From contig JAJXTJ010000001.1 of assembly GCA_021783895.1 (NCBI GenBank), positions 1-19,063 on the forward strand: 19,063 nt of DNA, in the 5' to 3' direction. This DNA comes from Pseudomonadota bacterium. GTDB taxonomy: Bacteria; Pseudomonadota; Gammaproteobacteria; Burkholderiales; Sulfuricellaceae. The notes beneath the pieces are model-generated. The model was given only the letters and a program-made list of their open reading frames with translations. It made no database searches and had not been told where the DNA came from. Position numbers and translations under genes: made by a program. This document shows positions 10,138 through 17,009 of this stretch, piece by piece. Positions within the stretch are counted from its first letter, which is position 1. The number at the start of each line of letters is the position of its first letter.

Positions 10138-10638
10138 TTAGTGCTTCATCCCTTCGTGATCATACTTCATTTCCATTTTCATCTCGGTCTGGATATTGCG
10201 CACCGGCGCTTCAACTTTTTTGCTGCTACCGTCCTCGAAGATCAGCGTGATCGCCACGTTGTCGCCTTCCTTCAGAGCCTGTTTCAGACCGATCAGCATG
10301 ACATGCAGGCCGCCGGGTTTGAGCACGGTTTCACCCTTGGTCTTGATCTCGATGTCCTTGACCGGGCGCATTTCCATCATTTCGCCTACCTTGGTGTGGG
10401 TGTGTAATTCCACCACCTTGGCAACAGGGCTTTCCGCCTTGACCACTTTATGATCCTTGCTGTCGGCATTTTTGAGCACCATGAATGCCCCGGTACTGGT
10501 CATGCCGGGCGGTGCCATGCGCACGAAAGGTTCGTTGGCGGAAACACTCTCAGCGGCGGTACCAGCCAGTGCCGGCGCGGCGATCAGGGCGCCCAGAACG
10601 CAAGCGACGATGCGGATGGAACGGAACTTGACAGTCAT
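10138..10638 (-). CDS. Periplasmic copper chaperone PCu(A)C
   Basis: This 166-residue protein has a signal peptide (residues 1-25, cleavage after APALA) and a PCuAC domain. The copper-binding pattern H-x10-M-x21-H-x-M is exact: His79, Met90, His112 and Met114. PCuAC proteins bind Cu(I) in the periplasm and pass it to the Cu-A or Cu-B centre of cytochrome oxidase, often together with Sco. A C-terminal tail, [16 protein letters not shown], adds further Met and His residues and may be a second copper site. GGAG six bases before the ATG fixes the start. The gene is 66 bases downstream of the SCO gene on the same strand, so the two probably act together. Confidence 0.93.
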   Translation of the reverse strand: MTVKFRSIRIVACVLGALIAAPALAGTAAESVSANEPFVRMAPPGMTSTGAFMVLKNADSKDHKVVKAESPVAKVVELHTHTKVGEMMEMRPVKDIEIKTKGETVLKPGGLHVMLIGLKQALKEGDNVAITLIFEDGSSKKVEAPVRNIQTEMKMEMKYDHEGMKH

Positions 10639-10678
10639 GATTCTCTCCTTCGGTTGAAAAAAATCAGTAATCAGCTTG

Positions 10679-10708
10679 GGGTGGGCACGTTTTTTGTGCC
10701 CACCCTAC
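10679..10708 (-). repeat. REP palindrome overlapping the SCO stop codon
   Basis: On the minus strand GTAG is followed by a perfect 10-bp stem, GGGTGGGCAC/GTGCCCACCC, around a seven-base AAAAAAC loop. GTAG plus an immediate hairpin is the REP hallmark. The TAG of GTAG (10705-10707) is the stop codon of the SCO gene. The family differs in stem sequence from the REP pair in pgeF. Confidence 0.75.
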
Positions 10709-11307
10709 TTTTTCCCCTGTTTCATCGCGGCGCGGATGGCTTCGACGACCTGCGCTGGCGGAGTGCCGTGATCGAGGGTCTTGAACAGGCGACCATCCGG
10801 CGCGATGACATAAGTATATGCGGAATGGTCGACCACGTAGCCCCCGGCCGAGGCGGTATTCTGCTTGGCATAGCTCGCGCCGTAAAGTTTCGCAACCCTG
10901 GCGATTTCCTCCGGGGTGCCGCTCAGGCCTACGATGCCGGGGTGGAAATAGGCGGTGTAGGTCTTGAGCTTGTCCAGCGTGTCGCGCTCAGGGTCCACCG
11001 TGACGAACAGCATCCGCACTTTTTCCTGCTCGGCCTTGTCGAGCGAGGCCAGCGCCTGGGAAGTGAGCCCGAGCGAAGTCGGGCAGATATCCGGACAGAA
11101 AGTATAGCCGAAATACAGCAGCACCACTTTGCCCTTCAGGTCATGCAGCGCCAACGGCCCGCTCGGCGAGTGCAAGGTGAAGTCTCCGCCCCGGGGCGCT
11201 TCCGTCAGGCCGGACACGGATAGGGTGCCGGATGTCTGCCGTACCGCAATGGTCCAGAAAAGCAACAGGCTGAGCACCAAAGCGATGCCGATGAGAATTT
11301 TTTTCAT
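10705..11307 (-). CDS. SCO1/SenC-family copper-binding thioredoxin-like protein
   Basis: This 200-residue protein has an N-terminal membrane anchor (about 4-22, ILIGIALVLSLLLFWTIAV) and a periplasmic thioredoxin-fold domain. The copper ligands are Cys71 and Cys75 (TFCPDICPTSLG) and His161 (VDHSAYTYVI), and FVTVDPERDT is also typical. Sco proteins insert copper, or reduce cysteines, at the Cu-A site of cytochrome c oxidase subunit II. The ATG at 11307 was chosen because it starts directly with the anchor. The frame stays open upstream to 11451 but encodes nothing typical. No Shine-Dalgarno sequence is evident. No oxidase structural genes are in the window, so this pair acts on a distant operon. 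Confidence 0.92.
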   Translation of the reverse strand: MKKILIGIALVLSLLLFWTIAVRQTSGTLSVSGLTEAPRGGDFTLHSPSGPLALHDLKGKVVLLYFGYTFCPDICPTSLGLTSQALASLDKAEQEKVRMLFVTVDPERDTLDKLKTYTAYFHPGIVGLSGTPEEIARVAKLYGASYAKQNTASAGGYVVDHSAYTYVIAPDGRLFKTLDHGTPPAQVVEAIRAAMKQGKK

Positions 11308-11603
11308 GGGTTTAACTTTTCGTTTCCAATCTGAATGGCGCCGCAATGAGCTTGCGGCCTGATCGCTGTCGTGATGGCCAAGGTAATGTCCGGCAACGCC
11401 ATGGCGCTCCATGTCACTTTGACCGAAAAACATCTCATAGACCTGACGCAAGCTGCGTGCCAGAAATAGAGGTAATTAAATCAATGTGCTTCATGGTGCT
11501 GTCTGTGTCAAATGGCGCGTATCGTGGAATGCCGCACGCCAGGGAGACACAGGCTTGGAATTCGTCGAGGGCGACGGGTGTTATGCCCGCCATTGAGTGC
11601 CGA
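11308..11603. other. Intergenic region between murI and the SCO gene; possible promoter
   Basis: No gene is recognised in these 296 bases. A perfect TTGACA lies on the minus strand at 11511-11506, but the -10 candidate 17 bases on is only CACATT, so a promoter for the SCO-PCuAC pair here is tentative. The sequence from 11308 to 11451 is open in the SCO frame and His-rich (MERHGVAGHYLGHHDSD), without a recognised domain. It may be chance or a relic. Confidence 0.3.
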
Positions 11604-12422
11604 CTACCATTTCACCACGTGGACGTTGGACAGCGTGCGTCCGAGGAAACGCTCGCCGATGGTCTGGAAGCGGAGCGGCACGTCGGTAACGTAAAACTCG
11701 TAGCGCGGCGGTGTGCGCTGCGGATTGGCCAGGCTCGTTACATTGAGCAGCGCGGCGGTTTCTTCCGCCATCGCCTCGGCCGAATCCACCAGCCTCACGC
11801 CTGGCCCCACGACATCCTGCAGCAGGGGCTTGATAAGGGGGTAATGGGTGCAGCCCAGCACCAGTGTGTCAATATCCTGGGCCAGCACCGGTTTCAGGTA
11901 TTCCTGCGCGGTCAGACGCGTGACCGGGTGATCCAGCCAGCCTTCCTCCACCAGCGGCACGAATAGCGGGCAGGCCTGGGAGAAGATCCGCACCTCCGGC
12001 TCGTACTCGTGGATGGCGCGGGCATAGGCGTTGCTGTTGATGGTAGTGGGAGTGCCGATCACGCCTACCTGTTTTTTCGTCGTGGTGGCGATGGCGCCGA
12101 GTGCGCCGGCATCGATCACGTCCAGCACCGGCACCGGGGAAATATCCTTCACGATCTGCGAGGCCACCGCCGCCATGGTGTTGCAGGCGACGACCAGCAG
12201 CTTGACCTCTTTTGCGAGCAGGAACTCGGCGATCTGGGTGGTGTAGTGGGCGATGGTCTCGACCGATTTTACACCATAGGGCACGCGCGCCGTGTCGCCG
12301 AAATAGACGATATTCTCGAATGGCAGGCGCTCCATCAGGGCGCGCACCACGGTGAGGCCGCCCACGCCGGAGTCGAATACGCCGATGGCATTGCCGGAGA
12401 TGGGATTCTTAAGGGGGGTCAT
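11604..12422 (-). CDS. murI: Glutamate racemase
   Basis: This 272-residue enzyme makes D-glutamate for peptidoglycan. GVFDSGVGGLTVVRAL is the N-terminal signature. The two catalytic cysteines are Cys80 (VVACNTM) and Cys191 (LGCTHYPLIKP), and FGDTARVPYG and GTPTTI are also present. A GTG at 12434 in the same frame is an alternative start. The ATG at 12422 was preferred, with GGAAAA six bases upstream as a weak ribosome-binding site. The gene lies 63 bases after queG on the same strand. Confidence 0.95.
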   Translation of the reverse strand: MTPLKNPISGNAIGVFDSGVGGLTVVRALMERLPFENIVYFGDTARVPYGVKSVETIAHYTTQIAEFLLAKEVKLLVVACNTMAAVASQIVKDISPVPVLDVIDAGALGAIATTTKKQVGVIGTPTTINSNAYARAIHEYEPEVRIFSQACPLFVPLVEEGWLDHPVTRLTAQEYLKPVLAQDIDTLVLGCTHYPLIKPLLQDVVGPGVRLVDSAEAMAEETAALLNVTSLANPQRTPPRYEFYVTDVPLRFQTIGERFLGRTLSNVHVVKW

Positions 12423-12485
12423 AGGATTTTCCACGAGAATTGGCCGCCATTTTGAGGGCTCTGCCTGATCCGGTCAATTGTGTCT

Positions 12486-13577
12486 TCAGCGGTTCAATGG
12501 TTTGATCTGTCTTTCCAGCGCCCAGGCCACATGCTCCCGCACCAGCGCGGACGGATGGTCGAGGCGAGCTTGCAGCGCCGCGACCAACTCCTCCGAGGGC
12601 GAGGCATTGCCCAGTCCGACGGCGAGGTTGCGCAGCCAGCGTTCATGGCCGATGCGGCGGATCGGGCTGCCGGCAAGCCTGACATTGAATTTCTCTTCGC
12701 TCCATCGGAAAAGCTCGGCCAGTTTTACATCGTTCAGGCCATGGCGCACGGCGAAGTCCGGCTCGCGCGTGAGCTGGCCGAATTTGTTCCACGGGCAGGC
12801 CAGCTGGCAGTCGTCGCAGCCGTAGACGCGATTGCCGATCAGGGGGCGCAGCTCCTCCGGGATGCTGCCTTTGAGTTCGATGGTGAGGTAGGAGATGCAG
12901 CGCCGTGCATCCACCTGATAAGGTGCGGCTATCGCAGCGGTGGGGCATGTGGTGATACAGCGGGTGCAGGTGCCGCAGCGGTTTTGCTCGGGTTCGCCGA
13001 TGGGCAGCGGCAGGTCGGTATATATCTCACCGAGAAAAAACCATGACCCGGCCTCGCGCGACAGCAGCAGCGAGTGCTTGCCGCGCCAACCCAGTCCGCT
13101 TTTGCTGGCCAGTTCCACTTCCATCACCGGCGCGCTGTCGGTGAAGGCGCGGCATTGGAACGGGCCGATTTCGCGCTTAATCCTTTCCGCCAGTTTCTGC
13201 AGCCGGGCTCGGACCAGCTTGTGATAGTCGCGACCCAGCGCATAGCGCGAGATGTAGGCTTTGCTGCTGTCGTTCATCACCGTCGCGCTTTCTCGCGCCT
13301 GGGGCGGGAAGTAGGCCATGCGCGCCGTGATCACGCGCAGTGTGCCCGGCACCAGTTCCTGCGGGCGGCTACGCTTGACGCCGTGGTTTGCCATATAATC
13401 CATCTCGCCATGGCAACCCTGCGCCAGCCATTCCAGCAGGCGCGCTTCGGCTTGGCCGAGGTCGGTGCCGGCGATGCCGATGGCCTGAAAGCCGAGTTCC
13501 ATTCCCCAGGCCTTGATATTTGCGGCGATTTGCCGTAAATCCAGATGGGAATAATCAGTGAAAGCGTCCACGTGCAT
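12486..13577 (-). CDS. queG: Epoxyqueuosine reductase QueG
   Basis: This 363-residue enzyme carries out the last step of queuosine synthesis, reducing epoxyqueuosine in tRNA with cobalamin and two 4Fe-4S clusters. The catalytic Asp is Asp147 (FTDSAPVMEVELA). Cluster cysteines are Cys201, 204, 207 and 211 (CGTCTRCITTCP) and Cys227, 254, 257 and 261 (CISYLTIEL, then YGCDDCQLACPWN). The C-terminus (about 300-360) looks like HEAT-type helices, as in other QueG proteins. The 5' end overlaps the divergent tsaE ORF by up to 33 bases; this neighbour pair is common in proteobacteria. Confidence 0.95.
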   Translation of the reverse strand: MHVDAFTDYSHLDLRQIAANIKAWGMELGFQAIGIAGTDLGQAEARLLEWLAQGCHGEMDYMANHGVKRSRPQELVPGTLRVITARMAYFPPQARESATVMNDSSKAYISRYALGRDYHKLVRARLQKLAERIKREIGPFQCRAFTDSAPVMEVELASKSGLGWRGKHSLLLSREAGSWFFLGEIYTDLPLPIGEPEQNRCGTCTRCITTCPTAAIAAPYQVDARRCISYLTIELKGSIPEELRPLIGNRVYGCDDCQLACPWNKFGQLTREPDFAVRHGLNDVKLAELFRWSEEKFNVRLAGSPIRRIGHERWLRNLAVGLGNASPSEELVAALQARLDHPSALVREHVAWALERQIKPLNR

Positions 13578-14057
13578 AGTTTAGATGAAAACCCACAGCC
13601 GCCGAAAATAACCCGCCATCTGGCCGATGAGGGCGCGACCGAGGCCTTTGGCGCGGAACTGGCCAAAGTGCTGAAGCCGGGCCTGATGGTCACCCTCAGC
13701 GGCGACCTTGGCGCCGGCAAGACCGCATTGGCGCGCGCCATGCTGCGCGCGCTGGGCTACCCTGGAAAAGTGAAAAGCCCGACCTATACGCTGGTTGAAT
13801 TTTATGCTATTTCTAGCTTATACTTATATCACTTTGATTTCTATCGTTTCAATGATCCGGACGAGTGGCATGAGGCGGGTTTTCGGGAATATTTCAACGA
13901 AAACTCGGTGTGTCTCGTCGAATGGCCGGAAAAGGCGGGCGGTCTGCTGCCCCCGCCGGACCTCAGGATTTCCCTGGATATCCGGGATTCCGGTCGGAAC
14001 ATTACGGTTGAAGCGGGCAGTAAGAAAGGTAGGCTATGTTTACAGGAATTAGAATAG
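13545..14057 (+). CDS. tsaE: tRNA threonylcarbamoyladenosine biosynthesis ATPase TsaE
   Basis: This is a P-loop ATPase of up to 170 residues that drives t6A37 synthesis with TsaB, TsaC and TsaD. The Walker A motif GDLGAGKT is at 53-60, SPTYTLVEFY follows at the switch region, and YHFDFYRF and LVEWPEKA are typical. The start is uncertain. The ATG at 13545 lies inside the divergent queG coding region and has no Shine-Dalgarno sequence. A GTG at 13572 in frame would shorten the protein by nine residues and reduce the overlap with queG to a few bases. The 3' end overlaps amiC by 22 bases, so the two are coupled. Confidence 0.93.
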   Translation: MGIISESVHVHSLDENPQPPKITRHLADEGATEAFGAELAKVLKPGLMVTLSGDLGAGKTALARAMLRALGYPGKVKSPTYTLVEFYAISSLYLYHFDFYRFNDPDEWHEAGFREYFNENSVCLVEWPEKAGGLLPPPDLRISLDIRDSGRNITVEAGSKKGRLCLQELE

Positions 14058-15355
14058 TTTTCGTATTTCTTCTGGTCGCGGCGGCAAGCGCTCATGCCGG
14101 GATAGTCATTACCTCGGCGCGGGTCTGGCCGGCGGCAGATTACACGAGGGTAACGCTGGAATCCGCCAGCCCGGTCAAATACCAGTTTCTTGAGGTCAAG
14201 AACCCCGATCGCCTGGTGATCGATCTCGCAGGTGTGGACGTCAATGCCGCGCTGGAAGGGCTTGCGGCCAAGGCCGCAAATGATCCTTACATCAAGCTGG
14301 TGCGCGTCGCCCGCAATAAGCCGGACGTGGTGCGAGTGGTGCTGGAACTGAAGGGCGAGGTCAAGCCGCAGATGTTCACCCTGCCGCCCTACGGCGAATA
14401 TGGCTACCGTCTGGTCCTGGATATTTACCCGTTGCAGCCGGCAGACCCGCTGATGGCGCTGCTGGAAAAAAAGGAAGTCGCTGTGCCGGATGTCGCCAAG
14501 GAGCAGGCCGTGAAGCCGCCTGAACTGGCTCTCGCCACCACCCTGGAAAGTCCGGTCAGCGAGAAGCCCACTGAGTTGGCAAAGCCGGCGGAGAAACCGG
14601 CTCGGACTGAAATGCGTACCTGGAAACCGGAGGTGTCGCGCCTCACCATCATTGCAATCGACGCCGGGCACGGTGGCGAGGACCCCGGCGCGCACGGCAA
14701 AAATGGCACCAATGAAAAGGACGTGACTCTGGCGATTGCCCGCCGCTTGAAAGCTCAGGTTGACGCCGATCCGAACATGCGCGGCGTGCTGATCCGCGAT
14801 GGCGACTATTTCATCCCGCTGAATGGTCGGGTGGCCAAGGCGCGCAACGTCAAGGCCGACCTGTTCGTTTCGATCCACGCCGACGCTTTCGTCAAGCCCG
14901 ATGCGCGAGGCTCCTCGGTGTTCGCGCTGTCGGAGCGCGGCGCCACGTCCGCTGCGGCGCGCTGGCTGGCGAAAAAGGAAAACGAGGCTGACCTGATCGG
15001 CGGCGTCAACATCGACGTCAAGGACGTTTACCTCAAGCGGACCTTGCTCGACTTGTCGCAGACCGCCACCATCAACGACAGCCTCAAGCTCGGCAGGGCC
15101 GTGCTTGGCGAACTCGGCGACATCAATCGGCTGCACAAGGGTTCGGTAGAACAGGCCGGCTTCGCCGTGCTGAAATCGCCGGACATTCCTTCGATCCTGG
15201 TGGAAACCGCTTTCATCTCCAATCCCAAGGAAGAGCAAAAACTCACGGACGTCGCCTACCAGGACAAAATGGCGGAAGCTATCTTCGGCGGCATCAAGCG
15301 CTATCTCGTCAAAAACCCCCCGCTGGCGCGCTCCAGGATGGCCAGCGCCAAGTAG
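14036..15355 (+). CDS. amiC: N-acetylmuramoyl-L-alanine amidase (AMIN + Amidase_3), AmiC type
   Basis: This 439-residue periplasmic cell-wall hydrolase separates daughter cells. A signal peptide (1-21, ending SAHA) is followed by an AMIN septal-localisation domain (about 24-130). A Pro/Glu/Lys-rich linker (about 140-200) leads to the zinc amidase domain. Zinc ligands are His212 (DAGHGGEDPGA), Glu227 (NEKDVTLAIA) and His281 (SIHADAF); the catalytic Glu is Glu390 (ILVETAFISN). The gene usually continues into mutL in related genomes, but here it is followed by repeats and the convergent CZB genes, so the cluster is broken at this point. Confidence 0.95.
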   Translation: MFTGIRIVFVFLLVAAASAHAGIVITSARVWPAADYTRVTLESASPVKYQFLEVKNPDRLVIDLAGVDVNAALEGLAAKAANDPYIKLVRVARNKPDVVRVVLELKGEVKPQMFTLPPYGEYGYRLVLDIYPLQPADPLMALLEKKEVAVPDVAKEQAVKPPELALATTLESPVSEKPTELAKPAEKPARTEMRTWKPEVSRLTIIAIDAGHGGEDPGAHGKNGTNEKDVTLAIARRLKAQVDADPNMRGVLIRDGDYFIPLNGRVAKARNVKADLFVSIHADAFVKPDARGSSVFALSERGATSAAARWLAKKENEADLIGGVNIDVKDVYLKRTLLDLSQTATINDSLKLGRAVLGELGDINRLHKGSVEQAGFAVLKSPDIPSILVETAFISNPKEEQKLTDVAYQDKMAEAIFGGIKRYLVKNPPLARSRMASAK

Positions 15356-15484
15356 CATCGATACAAAATTAAGTGCTATCCCAACAAATAAAGTTGGCGC
15401 GTACAAAAAAATAAAGTCGGAATAGGGAGAACGCCCTGTTTTCCAGGTGGAGAATAGGGCTGGACCCGGAGGAGGAATTTGGCG

Positions 15485-15530
15485 GTGCGGATATCCGCAC
15501 ACACAGAACTACGCCACTCCCGAAGGGGAG
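15485..15530. other. Conserved 3' stem-loop and perfect 16-bp palindrome downstream of CZB copy 1
   Basis: GTGCGGATATCCGCAC (15485-15500) is a perfect palindrome. A stem-loop CTCCC-GAAG-GGGAG (15517-15530) lies 60 bases after the CZB stop. The same stem-loop occurs after copy 2 (16318-16331). There one base has changed, but on the minus strand a G-U pair replaces the G-C pair, so the stem is kept. It may be an mRNA 3' structure or part of a wider repeat. No U-tract follows. Confidence 0.45.
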
Positions 15531-15590
15531 GCCATGTCTGATTATGGAACTCACGGGTTTGCGCTAGGATCGTTTGACGCCGTCCGTTGG

Positions 15591-16043
15591 TCAGATGTTG
15601 CGCGACTTGGCGTAGAGCCGCACCAGCCCGAGCTGCACCATGTCGGAAGCATTGCGGAATTCGGAGCCATGCAGCATCTTGGCGGCACTCTCGTTGCCGT
15701 TGTTGTGCGCCTCGAACAGGACATTGCCGGCATTGAGATGAAACTGGGCATGCTGGCGCAGTAATTCGGCGAATTCCGGCAGGTTGCCGTACATTTTTTT
15801 GCCTTCGCTGTGTATCCACTTGCCCAGCGCACAACGATCATCGCTGGCGACAACACCGATTTCCTGCGTTTCGCTGTTCGTGCCGCTGATCTGTGCCGCC
15901 AACCTGGCCTTCCAGGCAAAGTGCGCATCGATGGCATCCTTGATGTACAGGCCATGGAAATTTTCCTCGCCCGGTTCAAACGTAGTATTGCCACCGTTTT
16001 CTTCGCCTGCCGTAGCGCGTTTAAACCATAATAAAATCCCCAT
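15591..16043 (-). CDS. Stand-alone CZB (chemoreceptor zinc-binding) domain protein, copy 1
   Basis: This 150-residue soluble protein consists of about 30 leading residues, a CZB four-helix domain and a short tail. The zinc ligands His41, Cys71, His98 and His102 have the same spacing (30, 27, 4) as His22, Cys52, His79 and His83 of E. coli DgcZ. The DDRCALGKWIHSEGKK block is typical. CZB domains sense zinc and oxidants and normally control a chemoreceptor or GGDEF partner in the same chain; here no output domain is attached. The ATG at 16043 was chosen over an in-frame ATG 18 bases upstream. GGAG lies six bases before it, and the paralog starts with the same MGIL. Confidence 0.88.
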   Translation of the reverse strand: MGILLWFKRATAGEENGGNTTFEPGEENFHGLYIKDAIDAHFAWKARLAAQISGTNSETQEIGVVASDDRCALGKWIHSEGKKMYGNLPEFAELLRQHAQFHLNAGNVLFEAHNNGNESAAKMLHGSEFRNASDMVQLGLVRLYAKSRNI

Positions 16044-16392
16044 TGCCTTCTCCTTCGACATGTTTGGCGAACATGGCTTTCACCGTTCCCATTTAACGGG
16101 TTATTTTAATACTAGCCGACATCGGGGAAAAATCAAAGAGCATCGGGGTATTGTGGGCACCACTGTACCATTTCTGGCCGGGGCCGTTTGCGAGTGGACT
16201 TAACTGGCGGCTTCGTAGTTTACGGACCAGTCACGAAGTTGATGGGGATACGAATGGACCCAGAAGAGGAGTTCAACGGCGCAGATAGCAGATATCAGCA
16301 TACATAGATTTACACCTCTCCCGAAGGGGAAGCCGGATCTGATTATGGTTAACCCCCAATTTGCCGGGGTTAAGTCTGAGATACCTGTCGGG
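16044..16392. other. Region between the two CZB genes
   Basis: No gene is seen. From right to left it holds a hairpin just after CZB copy 2 (16349-16373) and the copy-2 3' stem-loop (16318-16331). Next come unique sequence and the copy-1 upstream region, with a putative minus-strand -10 TTAAAT (16096-16091) and a lone ATCAA half-site at 16132-16136. Confidence 0.6.
16349..16373 (-). terminator. Perfect 8-bp stem-loop 20 bases after CZB copy 2
   Basis: TTAACCCC (16349-16356) and GGGGTTAA (16366-16373) enclose nine bases. Copy 1 has no counterpart. No U-tract follows on the minus strand, so it may only protect the 3' end or slow the polymerase. Confidence 0.4.
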
Positions 16393-16845
16393 TCAGTTGC
16401 CGCGCGACTTGGCGTAGAGCCGCACCAGCCCGAGTTGCACCATGTCGGAACCCCGGCGGAATCCAGAGCTATGCAGCATCTTGTCGGCAGCTTTTTTGCC
16501 GTTGTTGTGCGCCTCGAGCAGGACACTGCCGACGTTGAGGTGAAACTGGGCATGCAGATCCCGCAATTCGGCGAATTCCGGCAGTTTACCGTACTTCTTT
16601 TTGCCTTCGTTGTGTATCCACTTGCCCAGCTCACAGCGGTCATCGCTGGCGACAATCCCGATTTCCAGCGTTTCGCCGCTCGTGCCGCTGAGTTGCGCTT
16701 CCACCCTGGCTTTCCAGGCGACATGTGCATCGATGGCTTCTCTCATGTTCAGGCCGTGGAAACTTTCCTCGCCCGATTCAAATGTTGCATTGCCTACGTT
16801 TTCTTCGCCCGCCGTGACGCGGTGCAACCATGACAAAATACCCAT
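16393..16845 (-). CDS. Stand-alone CZB domain protein, copy 2
   Basis: This 150-residue paralog of the neighbouring CZB protein has 110 of 150 residues identical by direct comparison. All four zinc ligands (His41, Cys71, His98, His102) and the C-terminal SDMVQLGLVRLYAKSR block are kept. Most changes are in the N-terminal 60 residues and around 115-130. It is soluble, without a signal peptide or output domain. An AAGGA-type ribosome-binding site precedes the ATG. An FNR-type box lies 74-87 bases upstream, so expression in low oxygen is likely. It is the nearest gene to the diguanylate cyclase on the same strand (164-base gap). Confidence 0.88.
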   Translation of the reverse strand: MGILSWLHRVTAGEENVGNATFESGEESFHGLNMREAIDAHVAWKARVEAQLSGTSGETLEIGIVASDDRCELGKWIHNEGKKKYGKLPEFAELRDLHAQFHLNVGSVLLEAHNNGKKAADKMLHSSGFRRGSDMVQLGLVRLYAKSRGN

Positions 16846-16892
16846 TTCCTTCCCCGCCGATGTATATAGTAAACACGGCTTTCGCCGTTTCC

Positions 16893-16932
16893 GTTTAACC
16901 GGGCATTCGCAATAAGCATTGATCTAGATCAA
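16893..16932 (-). promoter_or_regulatory. FNR/ANR-type box and -10 element for CZB copy 2
   Basis: TTGATCTAGATCAA (16919-16932) is a perfect match to the FNR consensus TTGAT-N4-ATCAA. A -10-like TTAAAC lies on the minus strand at 16898-16893. With transcription starting near 16885, the box centre (16925.5) sits at about -40, the position for class II activation by FNR. Confidence 0.75.
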
Positions 16933-17009
16933 CCTTGTTTGCGTTGCGTTGGGATGTTACCCGACTTTTTGTAGAAGTCAACCTTCTTCTTCAGACCTGT
17001 AAATGACGA

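Larger units (their letters stand above)
15461..16100 (-). repeat. Copy 1 of a tandemly duplicated ~0.65-kb unit containing a CZB gene
   Basis: The segment matches 16255-16903 over a 3' non-coding stretch, the whole CZB gene and about 57 bases of 5' region. The two gene starts are exactly 802 bases apart. Similarity fades upstream of the putative -10 box (minus TTAAAT, 16096-16091). Confidence 0.8.
16255..16903 (-). repeat. Copy 2 of the duplicated CZB unit
   Basis: This is the paralog of 15461-16100. The non-coding 3' end (TGGACCC, then GAGGA, then the CTCCC-GAAG stem), the coding region and the TTTAAC-type -10 region all align. The copies differ where insertions occur, for example around 16285-16300 and in the unique sequence 16332-16390 between stem-loop and stop codon. 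Confidence 0.8.

Noticed and set aside
11308..11451. N-terminal extension of the SCO protein (48 residues, His-rich)
   Set aside because: It would place a polar stretch before the membrane anchor, unlike the family. The ATG at 11307 starts right at the anchor.
13841..15502. 553-codon open frame on the minus strand
   Set aside because: Antisense to tsaE and amiC, which carry intact catalytic motifs; no recognisable domain.
15485..15530. c-di-GMP riboswitch near the GGDEF/CZB genes
   Set aside because: I looked for GEMM-type conserved sequence and did not find it on either strand; the structure lies 3' of the genes rather than in a leader.
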